Assembly: GCA_024742815.1 (NCBI GenBank)
Contig: JANSXX010000015.1
Coordinates: forward strand, 1 to 64,000
DNA from: HXMU1420-13 sp024742815
Lineage (GTDB): Bacteria > Bacteroidota > Rhodothermia > Balneolales > Balneolaceae
DNA length: 64,000 bases
Direction: 5' to 3'
Under the pieces are notes generated by a model. It did not search any database. It worked only from the letters and a program-made list of their open reading frames with translations, and was not told where the DNA came from. Of this stretch, positions 8,707-16,455 are shown one piece after another. Every line of letters starts with the position of its first letter. Position 1 is the first letter of the stretch. The position numbers and the translations under genes were made by a program.

Positions 8707-10399
8707 CAGCAAGAGATTTTCGGTAAAGTTCAAAGGTTAGCATCCAATTAAGCGATGACGTGAAAGTATAATCATTGAGTTCGTAAAAAGACGAAAGTAT
8801 GTGTGCTACTTTATTTGTGTCATACACATCTGAGTTTTGTACTGCTTTTGAAGAAAACAGATCCCGAATTTCAGTTTGATGTTTATGTAACAGTTTAGGC
8901 AACATTGTGTTTGTGTATGGCCGCCCAAACCGAGTTTGAATCTTGTTCCAGATTGTGGCAGAAATATCTTTCATCCAATAAGGATACTGGTGATCACCTT
9001 TAACCAGCGGAATTTGAGTAAGAATCGGTTGGTGTTTTTTTATGAGTGATCGGAATAGTTTGGCATTTTCTCGCTCATCTTCGGGCAGGGAAAGTATGCC
9101 GGTTAAAAAGTCGTTTTGTGCAAATGGCATGATATGAAAATGCGTGTCATCCACCCATTCCTGAGTTAATCCTGCAATGTTCGAAATGCGTGTTCTTATT
9201 GAAAATAAATCAAGCCAGTTCCCTAAACCCATTTGATTCACATCTGGCATATTTTTGCAAGCCGATTCCAGGTCGTTTTTAAGGCCGTTATGCATTCGTT
9301 GGTTTATTTCATTGTTGAAGAAATCAGCTTTTGGGGCATAAAAAAATGGGATTAGATGCTCATAATTTTGTTCATAAATAAACTTTTTTCCTCTCAGCTC
9401 AAGATTTTTCAAGTATCGCCGTCTTCCAATTTCACCTACACCACCATCGATGCTGGCTAAACCTTGCAACCCAAGTTGTTGATATAATGCATTGGTTAAC
9501 TGATCGAAAATTGAATTGTTTAATGAAGATCGTAAAGTCAAAGCCGAAAGCTGTTCAAGGCTAAAATCAGAGGAATCATAGTTTATACTCTGATGCTCAA
9601 CGCCGATTTTTTCGACCAATTCATGAACGACAGATTCATCAGGATGGCCAATTCCACCAAAGGTATAAGTAGAAATGGGTGGATTTTGATTAGCGAATAA
9701 TGCGAGTAGAACCCGCGAGTCGAGTCCACCGGATAAACCAAGCGAGAGCTGACCTTTTTTCTCATAAATACCGACTGCCAATTTAGAGAGAAATCCTTCT
9801 ATATGAACAGATTGTTGGCCCGGAAGCCATTCTTTCTGGCTTAATACAAGTTTTGAAGTAGACATAGAATAACTAGCATTACCTCGGAGTCGAGTAATGC
9901 CTTTAACAAAACTTTGTCCTGAAAAAGGATTAGCAGCGAGCCAATAAGGCCCAAAAAGTGACCAGTCGATCGCTTGATCTGAAAAGGGAATCAACCAGTC
10001 GATTCGGGTGGAGATAAGTTCTGTTTTACCTATCGTACATAGATAAAGGCTTCGTAAACCAACGGCATCAGTAAAAAGATTAATTTCTGAGTTTGAGTAG
10101 AAAAGTCCGGCAAAATGTCCGTTTAACTGTTCAAATCTTGAGATTTTAGTTGTGAGTACTCGGTTCCAATCCTCTGTAGTTAGTAGATTTAGATCAGGAT
10201 AGGGATGTAACCCAATTCCTGAAACAATCCAGCCTTGCGAGTTAGGATTCTCATCCACATAAAAAAGCCGATCGTTTGGCGGATCGGCTAGTAAAGTAAA
10301 AGTAGATTTGTTAGTGAGTGAACGTGTTAAGCCACTCACATTTTTTGCTTTTTCAATGAGTTCACTTGTGCCATTAATGATTGCAAAGAAAGAACTCAT
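8696..10399 (-). CDS. Asparagine synthetase-like protein with an inactive glutaminase half
   Basis: 567 residues. The C-terminal half has the ATP-pyrophosphatase loop SGGLDS (223-228) of asparagine synthetases and related amide-bond-forming enzymes. The N-terminal half keeps the class II glutamine amidotransferase shape (LNGHFAGLFYSNSEINLF, then D-A-V-G-L-R-S-L-Y-L at 111-120). However, the protein begins MSSFFAI and lacks the essential Cys after the initiator Met, so it should not release ammonia from glutamine. It may adenylate a carboxylate and accept another amine, or be structural. It overlaps a TPR lipoprotein gene downstream and is preceded by an M28 peptidase. No lasso-peptide precursor or leader-peptidase gene is nearby. 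True substrate unknown. Confidence 0.8.
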   Translation of the reverse strand: MSSFFAIINGTSELIEKAKNVSGLTRSLTNKSTFTLLADPPNDRLFYVDENPNSQGWIVSGIGLHPYPDLNLLTTEDWNRVLTTKISRFEQLNGHFAGLFYSNSEINLFTDAVGLRSLYLCTIGKTELISTRIDWLIPFSDQAIDWSLFGPYWLAANPFSGQSFVKGITRLRGNASYSMSTSKLVLSQKEWLPGQQSVHIEGFLSKLAVGIYEKKGQLSLGLSGGLDSRVLLALFANQNPPISTYTFGGIGHPDESVVHELVEKIGVEHQSINYDSSDFSLEQLSALTLRSSLNNSIFDQLTNALYQQLGLQGLASIDGGVGEIGRRRYLKNLELRGKKFIYEQNYEHLIPFFYAPKADFFNNEINQRMHNGLKNDLESACKNMPDVNQMGLGNWLDLFSIRTRISNIAGLTQEWVDDTHFHIMPFAQNDFLTGILSLPEDERENAKLFRSLIKKHQPILTQIPLVKGDHQYPYWMKDISATIWNKIQTRFGRPYTNTMLPKLLHKHQTEIRDLFSSKAVQNSDVYDTNKVAHILSSFYELNDYTFTSSLNWMLTFELYRKSLADAR

Positions 10400-10408
10400 A
10401 AATGGAGA

Positions 10409-11674
10409 TTACAGTTGTAATTCTAACGTCATCTCTTCTCCATCACGTAAAATTGTAATGGTTGTAAGCTGTCCTTTTTCCAAGGTATTTAAGGCGCCCA
10501 TATATCCATAAATATCTTCAAGCACCACGCCGCCAAGACCAATAATTACGTCTCCGTTTTGCAAGCCTGCATTTGCTGCCGGTTGGCCGGGATTGGTTCC
10601 TGTAATTTTCATGCCTTTTCCATCGTAACCATAATCAGGTAACACTCCAAGAGTGGGACCTTCTAAGCGCATGCTTTGGCGTTGCTCGCCCGGTGCTTCA
10701 ATAAATGCCATCTGCTCTTTGTTAATAGTATCAAGGTATTCAATCACTCGCGAAAGATGGCTCATGGACAGTGCAATTCCCTCGTAATTGATGTATTCTA
10801 CATCATCGGATGGGCGATGGTAATCTGAGTGGGTATCAGTGAAGTAATGCAATACCGGAATATTTTTGTAGTAAAAGCTCGTGTGATCACTCGCGCCGGT
10901 GCCGTCTTCAACCAAATCCAAATTAAGTGAATCGGTATTTGCAACCAGTAGGATGTCTTCCCAGTCGGCGGTGGTTCCAATACCAAATATGATCAGCTTG
11001 CTTTCTTCCATTCGACCAATCATATCCAGATTGATCATCGCGATAGCGTTATCAAGATCAACCGTGGGTTCTTCTACATAATGTGCAGATCCGAGTAAAC
11101 CCATTTCCTCTCCCGAAAAAGCGAGAAATAGAACATCGGTTTCAGGGCGATTTTTACTAAGATATTCAGCCAATTCAATTAAGCCTGCGGTACCGGAAGC
11201 GTTATCATCAGCACCGTTGTGAATACGCGGAGTTTCTCCTCGATATAAGGATCCAAACTCTCCATATCCAAGATGATCATAGTGTGCACCTACAATGATG
11301 ATTTCATCCGAATCGCCGGTTCCTCTAAGTAAGCCGGCTACGTTTTTTGAGAGTCGTTTTTCGCCCGTTGTATCTGTAGAATGCGGATTATTAAGTATGG
11401 AAGTGTTGATGGTGAATTCCTGGAAAAATGTCCGATCATCACCTGCCGGTTCTAATCCATAATCACGGAAAAGATCAGCAATGTAGTTAGCAGCTACGGC
11501 TTCATCGGCGGTACCGGCTTCTCTACCATTAAGTTCGTCGGCTGCCAAAAAAGTGACATGCTTCTCGATGTCAGCAGATAAAATATCGGGTGAGGTACCC
11601 ATCTCGTTGGTCGCAGTGTTGCATGCGATAAGTAGCAACGTAACAGGAAGTATTATTCGAATAGTTTTAAACAT
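10409..11674 (-). CDS. M28-family aminopeptidase lipoprotein with PDZ domain
   Basis: About 421 residues from the ATG at 11672-11674, which starts a lipoprotein signal (LLLIAC); an in-frame ATG at 11755 would precede it with a non-signal stretch. The M28 di-zinc site is complete: His in GAHYDHLG, bridging Asp in NGADDNASG, the Glu pair in FSGEEMG, Asp in INLDMIGR and His in SDYHRPSDD. A PDZ domain occupies roughly the last 90 residues (GMKITGTNPGQPAANAGLQN and onward). Expected to trim N-terminal residues of peptides at the cell envelope. It lies upstream of the asparagine-synthetase-like gene on the same strand, with 9 bases between. Confidence 0.93.
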   Translation of the reverse strand: MFKTIRIILPVTLLLIACNTATNEMGTSPDILSADIEKHVTFLAADELNGREAGTADEAVAANYIADLFRDYGLEPAGDDRTFFQEFTINTSILNNPHSTDTTGEKRLSKNVAGLLRGTGDSDEIIIVGAHYDHLGYGEFGSLYRGETPRIHNGADDNASGTAGLIELAEYLSKNRPETDVLFLAFSGEEMGLLGSAHYVEEPTVDLDNAIAMINLDMIGRMEESKLIIFGIGTTADWEDILLVANTDSLNLDLVEDGTGASDHTSFYYKNIPVLHYFTDTHSDYHRPSDDVEYINYEGIALSMSHLSRVIEYLDTINKEQMAFIEAPGEQRQSMRLEGPTLGVLPDYGYDGKGMKITGTNPGQPAANAGLQNGDVIIGLGGVVLEDIYGYMGALNTLEKGQLTTITILRDGEEMTLELQL

Positions 11675-11769
11675 AGGGAAATCAGATTTTTTATTTCCCT
11701 TAAGGTAAGACTGTTCACAGAAAATTGTAGGGGAACAGAAAGATTTACTTTCCATTCCCCCATCCCCTA

Positions 11770-11821
11770 AAGCCAGCTAGTTTAGCTGCATCGATCAGGT
11801 CATCCCCCTGTTAGCATTGGT
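11770..11821 (-). other. Intergenic stretch with a short hairpin
   Basis: Between the small Cys-rich gene and the M28 peptidase, the minus strand carries the stem CAGCTA-AAC-TAGCTG, preceded by a G-rich run and followed by another. No U-run follows the stem. It might be a leader or processing site for the peptidase mRNA. One minus-strand frame here reads as about 20 plausible codons but is preceded by a stop and has no start, so I do not call it a gene. Confidence 0.3.
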
Positions 11822-12070
11822 TCAGGCTGAACCTAAAAGTTTATGTAGATATTGCTGGTCTCTTTCATGTTGCAATTGTTTCTGTTCGTGCATCAAATGC
11901 TTGTATTCCTTGTAACAGCCATTGCAAGTAGCTTGACTCGAGCCAAGTATTATTCTTTGCTGAATGTGTGTAAACTCAAAGTGCTTAATGGAAAAATGGC
12001 CATCAACCGAACTACACATAAAACAATTTGAAGTAGGAATTTTGCTCCTGTCAACCCAACGTATTCTCAT
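11822..12070 (-). CDS. Small protein with two CxxC pairs
   Basis: 82 residues from an ATG at 12068-12070. Two CxxC pairs, C16-x2-C19 and C49-x2-C52, are spaced as in a zinc ribbon or zinc-beta-ribbon. The C-terminal 30 residues are highly charged and predicted helical (KHLMHEQKQLQHERDQQYL). No signal or membrane segment, so probably cytoplasmic. The paired cysteines and lack of a gene on the opposite strand favour a real gene, but I recognise no family. It is divergent from the large hybrid regulator, with a shared 100-base promoter gap. Confidence 0.5.
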   Translation of the reverse strand: MRIRWVDRSKIPTSNCFMCSSVDGHFSIKHFEFTHIQQRIILGSSQATCNGCYKEYKHLMHEQKQLQHERDQQYLHKLLGSA

Positions 12071-12171
12071 CTGATACCATCACTATTTGATTTAACTGCA
12101 GAAAATTATACTGAATCCTATAGCAATTAGAGTTATACTATTCTGTCAATTAGTTTAATTATTCTCTCATT

Positions 12172-15100
12172 TTGAAACGGGTAATTGGGTGTATCTTATT
12201 TATATTTTTGGGGATGGGTTCGGAGTTTGCAAAATCCTATCAGGGAGAAATAGCGAATTTTGATTGGGAAAAGTTACCGGGAGCGCACTCAGTTCGCAAT
12301 TTTACCGTAAAAGATGGCTTGCCAATAAACTCGGTGAATTATATCAGCGGTTCGCACTCAGGGTATTTGTTTATGGCAACCAACGATGGGCTTGCCCGAT
12401 TCGATGGGGTAAATTTTACGGTTTACAATACATTTAATTCGCCCACATTACGAAGCAACAGAATTGCATGGGTAGGCGAATTCGGAGATGAACTTTGGCT
12501 TACCGACGATCAACGTAATGTATATCGGTATAGAAACGGTGAACTGTTATGCATGCAAGATCTGGAAGGATTAGAAGAAATCGAAGGGTATAAAATTGCG
12601 AAGTTCGATACTCAGACCGTGTTAATTACTACGAGTGCAGGATTTTTTAAAGCAAAAAATGGTGTTTTTGAGTTTGAGCGATTTGATGACCCTAGTACGT
12701 ATGTGCATTTTAACAACAGTTTTTCATTTGGTCGCGATAGTGTCTATTTCATTGATGAGAATGGGCTAAACAGAATTAAAAATGATCGAGTGTTTTTAGT
12801 GCACTCTACAATGGAGTTTAAAATTGGGGTTGAATCGGTATTCAATTTAGTGCCAACTCAAGATGGTGTTCTTTGGTTGCTAAGCGATAACGGGTATCTC
12901 ACCAAAGTGTCTTCTGGAAATCAGCCGGAATCCTTTTTTCTTGCCCCTGGAATAGAATTCAGAGATGCAATCGAAATTGAAAACGATCAACTTCTTTTGA
13001 GTACAAACAAAGGGTATTTCCGATTCGATAAAAGAGAAAATAGATTTAGTAACACAGAGCAGATTTCAGATTCGGAATCCTATTTCGAGGACAATGCATG
13101 GAATAGTGGGCTGGATGAAGTAATCACCATATTTAATAATTCTGTGTTTATCAATGGGCAGACGGTTTTAAATCCTACTCGATCTATTTCTTATCTGATG
13201 CGTGCAAATGACGAGTCGATATGGGTGGCAACAAATGGCGGGGGAGTATATCAAATAAGAAAAAACGAACTAATTACGATTGGTGCTGAAAGTCATCCCG
13301 GCTTCGAAAACACCTATGGATTAAATGAACACAAAGGAGAAATTTGGGTTTCGGCGTTCAATAACTATGTATTTACTGTTAGCAATTCTGCGATTACACA
13401 TTTAAATGATACAAGCACGGGATTTACCCAGCCTTTTTTTCGCACCGTAGAAATCACAGAAAATGGAGATATTTACGCCGGTAACTTTGATGTTTGGAAA
13501 AAACGATATGGAACTGATTCCTGGGAGATGTTGGATTTTTCACGCCAAAGTGGACTTGTCAATGTTTTGTACGAAGATGAGAAACGTCGACTTTGGATAG
13601 GCACAGACTACGGTTTGTTTGTTCAAGAAAATAATTCCATTACCCGTTTCAGGGATGCTGATTCAACTCAACTTGGCTCGGTACAAGCAATTACCGAATT
13701 AGAAAACGGAACGCTTTTATTTGCCACAAAGAATCAGGGAGTTGCTGTTTTAACAACCTCTGGGATTGTGAGTTTTATTGATGCACAAAATGGGTTGTCA
13801 AGCAATATTGTGCGTGATGTAGCCATGTTCAGTGCCGATACTTTATGGATTGCTACCGAAGATAAAGGACTGAATCGAGTGATTATAGATGATGCTTTTA
13901 ATGCTGTGAGTATTAGCTCGCTTACTACCAACGATGGACTAAAAGACAATTCGCTTCATCGGATAATAAAAGATGATTACGGATATCTGTGGTTGAATTC
14001 CAATCGGGGAATTATGAGAATCTCTTATCGGAATATTAATGCCTACTTAGCCGGAAAAGAAAATCTGCTGGTGCAGCACTTTTCGGAAGAAGATGGATTG
14101 GTAAATATTGAAGGCAATGGAGGTACTCAAAAAGCAGGATTTATCACCACCGATGGCAAGCTTTTATTCCCCAATCAAGCCGGATTAGTATACACGCGAC
14201 CGGAATGGCATTTAGAGGATGGCAACAGTCAGCCAGAAACGATCATCGTAGAAAATATTCAATCTGCAGATTCAGCATTAACACTTAGCTCGAACAATGT
14301 TATTGAATTGCCGGAACGGGTTCGAGAACTGAGTATCGATTTTACTTTGCCCACATTCACTTCTCAGAATAAGTTACAATTCGAATATAAGCTGGAAGGT
14401 GTAAATACTGATTGGGTGAATATTGGGAACGAACGGAGTGCAAATTTCTCGAACTTACCTAGCGGAACACATACTCTTCGTATTCGCGGTGGGATAGATG
14501 GAGAAGCATTGAAAGCTGAAAAGATGATGACAGTTTTTGTGCCGGCGCGTTTTTACGAGACAGCGAGTTTTATTTTTCTGATGATTCTTGGAGTTATTGG
14601 CGCCTTCTTCGGCTTTCTGAAACTGGCTATGAATCAAGCTAAAAAGAGAGAAGAAACGCTTAATGAGATTGTTACCGAGCGTACACTTGAGGTGGTTCAG
14701 GAAAAGGAAAAAACGGAACAAGCGATGAGGCAATTGGAAGAGTTGTCGGAATCGAAATCGCGATTCTTTACCAATTTTACCCACGAGCTTAGAACTCCGC
14801 TTACGTTGATCCTGAATCCGTTAGAAGACATCATCCAAAAAAGGACAGGAAAAACGGCAGAAAATGATCAGTCGCTGTTATTGGTGCAAAGAAACGCGCA
14901 ACGCTTAAAAAAGCTGGTAAATACACTGCTCGATATTTCGAAACTCAATGCCAATGAGCTGAATATCATTTTCAGGCCCATAAATATTCTAGAAATTACT
15001 ACCCGAATAGCGTCGCAGTTCGAACATGAATTGGCTAAGAAAAACATTTCGTTTTCCATCCAAATAGACGAGCCAAACACTATGCTTTATCTGGATATCA

Positions 15101-16254
15101 ATGCATGGGATCATATTTGTACCAACCTGATCAGCAATGCCATTAAGTTTACTGAGGCAGGAGGAGTGATTTCCATTCGGATAACTCAATCGTATAAGCA
15201 GGCGACCATTGTTTTTGAAGATTCCGGAATTGGAATACCGGAGTCGGAGCTCGCACATATTTTTGATATTTATTATCAAGGCGATTCATTGATTACCAGA
15301 TCGGGAGGGACAGGAATCGGGCTTACTTTGGTAAAAGGTTTTGTTGAAAGATTGAAAGGGCAACTATCGGTAACATCAACTGTTGGGGAGGGAACATGGT
15401 TCGAAATCTCATTTCCTTTAGGCAAACAGCATTTAGAGGAATCAGAAATAGTTGAAGATCAATTTGCTGAACAGGCTTTGGAGCTTCCCCAACCCGTTCC
15501 GTTCAACGAAACCATGATTGACTTAAAAGAAGGAATGCCCAAAAAACGAAGAGTAGTTCTTGTTGAGGACAATGAAGATATGCGGGCATACATCGCTCAG
15601 GTTATTTCGAGCGAATATGAAGTTAGAGTTGCATCAAATGGGAAAGAGGGACTCAAAATTATCAAAGAGTTTTCGCCGGAGCTTATTGTTTCCGACATCA
15701 TGATGCCGGAAATGGACGGAATAGAAATGATGAATACCATACGAAGCATTAACGCTTATAAGCACATTCCATTTGTGTTTTTAACGGCAAAAGACAGCGC
15801 AGCCGATATTCAAAAAGGATTGAATTTGGGGGCAGATGTGTATTTAACCAAACCTATCGAGAACAATGTGCTGCTGCTGCAAATAAAAGTATTATTACGT
15901 CGGGAGCAGAAGGTTACCAAATCGGAAATTGCTGAATCAGAACATCCTTTAATTGGACAAGTAACTTCGATTATTGCACGGCATTTAGGGAATCCCGATT
16001 TAAGCATAGAACTGTTGGCAGAAGCTTTGGCAATGAGTGAATCTACTTTGTATCGCAAATGGCGGAAAGTAAGCGAAGTAACCATCAACAAAACCATTGC
16101 AAGATTACGTTTTGAAGAAGCCATGAAATTGATTCAGGAAGAAAAGCTATCCATTTCGGAAGCGGCATTTGCAGTGGGATTTCGGCATTTATCGTATTTC
16201 TCGTCGGCCTTCAAAAAAGAATATGGCGTTTCCCCACAGGAGTATTTCAAATAA
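12172..16254 (+). CDS. Hybrid two-component sensor kinase/response regulator/AraC protein
   Basis: 1360 residues. A signal-like start follows a TTG codon (KRVIGCILFIFLGMG), then about 700 residues of periplasmic two-component-regulator propeller repeats (GLWLASNGG-like blades) and a Y_Y_Y strand domain. A membrane helix lies near 797-820. The cytoplasmic part has a kinase with H871 in THELRTPL, an N box (NLISNAIKF) and G boxes (DSGIGIPE, GGTGIGLTL), a receiver domain with phospho-acceptor D1175 in VSDIMMPEMDG, and a C-terminal AraC helix-turn-helix. Such one-protein systems sense oligosaccharides or other nutrients in the periplasm and switch on neighbouring uptake genes. No polysaccharide locus is adjacent, so its target is open. 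Confidence 0.95.
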   Translation: MKRVIGCILFIFLGMGSEFAKSYQGEIANFDWEKLPGAHSVRNFTVKDGLPINSVNYISGSHSGYLFMATNDGLARFDGVNFTVYNTFNSPTLRSNRIAWVGEFGDELWLTDDQRNVYRYRNGELLCMQDLEGLEEIEGYKIAKFDTQTVLITTSAGFFKAKNGVFEFERFDDPSTYVHFNNSFSFGRDSVYFIDENGLNRIKNDRVFLVHSTMEFKIGVESVFNLVPTQDGVLWLLSDNGYLTKVSSGNQPESFFLAPGIEFRDAIEIENDQLLLSTNKGYFRFDKRENRFSNTEQISDSESYFEDNAWNSGLDEVITIFNNSVFINGQTVLNPTRSISYLMRANDESIWVATNGGGVYQIRKNELITIGAESHPGFENTYGLNEHKGEIWVSAFNNYVFTVSNSAITHLNDTSTGFTQPFFRTVEITENGDIYAGNFDVWKKRYGTDSWEMLDFSRQSGLVNVLYEDEKRRLWIGTDYGLFVQENNSITRFRDADSTQLGSVQAITELENGTLLFATKNQGVAVLTTSGIVSFIDAQNGLSSNIVRDVAMFSADTLWIATEDKGLNRVIIDDAFNAVSISSLTTNDGLKDNSLHRIIKDDYGYLWLNSNRGIMRISYRNINAYLAGKENLLVQHFSEEDGLVNIEGNGGTQKAGFITTDGKLLFPNQAGLVYTRPEWHLEDGNSQPETIIVENIQSADSALTLSSNNVIELPERVRELSIDFTLPTFTSQNKLQFEYKLEGVNTDWVNIGNERSANFSNLPSGTHTLRIRGGIDGEALKAEKMMTVFVPARFYETASFIFLMILGVIGAFFGFLKLAMNQAKKREETLNEIVTERTLEVVQEKEKTEQAMRQLEELSESKSRFFTNFTHELRTPLTLILNPLEDIIQKRTGKTAENDQSLLLVQRNAQRLKKLVNTLLDISKLNANELNIIFRPINILEITTRIASQFEHELAKKNISFSIQIDEPNTMLYLDINAWDHICTNLISNAIKFTEAGGVISIRITQSYKQATIVFEDSGIGIPESELAHIFDIYYQGDSLITRSGGTGIGLTLVKGFVERLKGQLSVTSTVGEGTWFEISFPLGKQHLEESEIVEDQFAEQALELPQPVPFNETMIDLKEGMPKKRRVVLVEDNEDMRAYIAQVISSEYEVRVASNGKEGLKIIKEFSPELIVSDIMMPEMDGIEMMNTIRSINAYKHIPFVFLTAKDSAADIQKGLNLGADVYLTKPIENNVLLLQIKVLLRREQKVTKSEIAESEHPLIGQVTSIIARHLGNPDLSIELLAEALAMSESTLYRKWRKVSEVTINKTIARLRFEEAMKLIQEEKLSISEAAFAVGFRHLSYFSSAFKKEYGVSPQEYFK

Positions 16255-16273
16255 AATGCACAACCCATAAATC

Positions 16274-16308
16274 TTGTTGATGTGCTCTGAAAATAGTGCG
16301 TATATTTG
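16274..16308 (+). promoter_or_regulatory. Bacteroidetes-type promoter for the thiamine receptor
   Basis: TATATTTG at 16301-16308 matches the Bacteroidetes -7 consensus TANNTTTG. A TTG sits about 21 bases upstream (16277-16279; another at 16274-16276), fitting the -33 element. Transcription would start a few bases later, almost exactly where the TPP aptamer begins, which is independent support for both calls. Confidence 0.6.
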
Positions 16309-16311
16309 AGC

Positions 16312-16398
16312 ATCGGTTAGGGGTGTCTCGCCTTGGTGAGACTGAGATCATACCCTGATTACCTGATCCGGATAATACCGGCGGAGGGAAACCAGATT
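16312..16398 (+). promoter_or_regulatory. TPP riboswitch aptamer (THI element)
   Basis: The conserved THI-box blocks are present in order: AGGGGTG near 16319, CTGAGATCATACCC around 16342-16355, ACCTGATCCGGATAATACC around 16361-16379 and GCGGAGGGAA at 16381-16390. The outer helix pairs ATCGGTT (about 16312-16318) with AACC-AGAT (about 16390-16398). This RNA binds thiamine pyrophosphate and usually shuts off thiamine synthesis or transport genes. It lies 58 bases upstream of a TonB-dependent receptor start. Confidence 0.95.
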
Positions 16399-16414
16399 GC
16401 CATTCATGCATTCG

Positions 16415-16452
16415 TTTGCCTCCTCCATTAATTTAACATCATTAAATGGAGG
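16415..16452 (+). promoter_or_regulatory. Riboswitch expression platform: SD-sequestering hairpin
   Basis: CCTCCATT (16422-16429) is exactly complementary to AATGGAGG (16445-16452), which contains the Shine-Dalgarno GGAGG of the receptor (ATG at 16456). The 8-bp stem would hide the ribosome site. The competing arm is visible: GGAGGGAAA in the 3' part of the aptamer (16383-16391) can pair with TTTGCCTCC (16415-16423) or with CCTCC (16422-16426). Ligand-bound aptamer would free the sequestering arm and block translation. Confidence 0.75.
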
Positions 16453-16455
16453 ATT

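Noticed and set aside
8696..10399. Lasso-peptide biosynthetic cluster
   Set aside because: An asparagine-synthetase-like gene is present, but no precursor, leader peptidase or exporter is seen nearby.
11770..11821. Riboswitch or short gene before the M28 peptidase
   Set aside because: There is one short stem without any consensus I know, and the open frame lacks a start codon. Recorded only as an intergenic stretch.
14455..14784. Minus-strand 109-codon ORF inside the hybrid regulator
   Set aside because: It lies fully opposite a conserved kinase region and has low-complexity residue content; a shadow frame.
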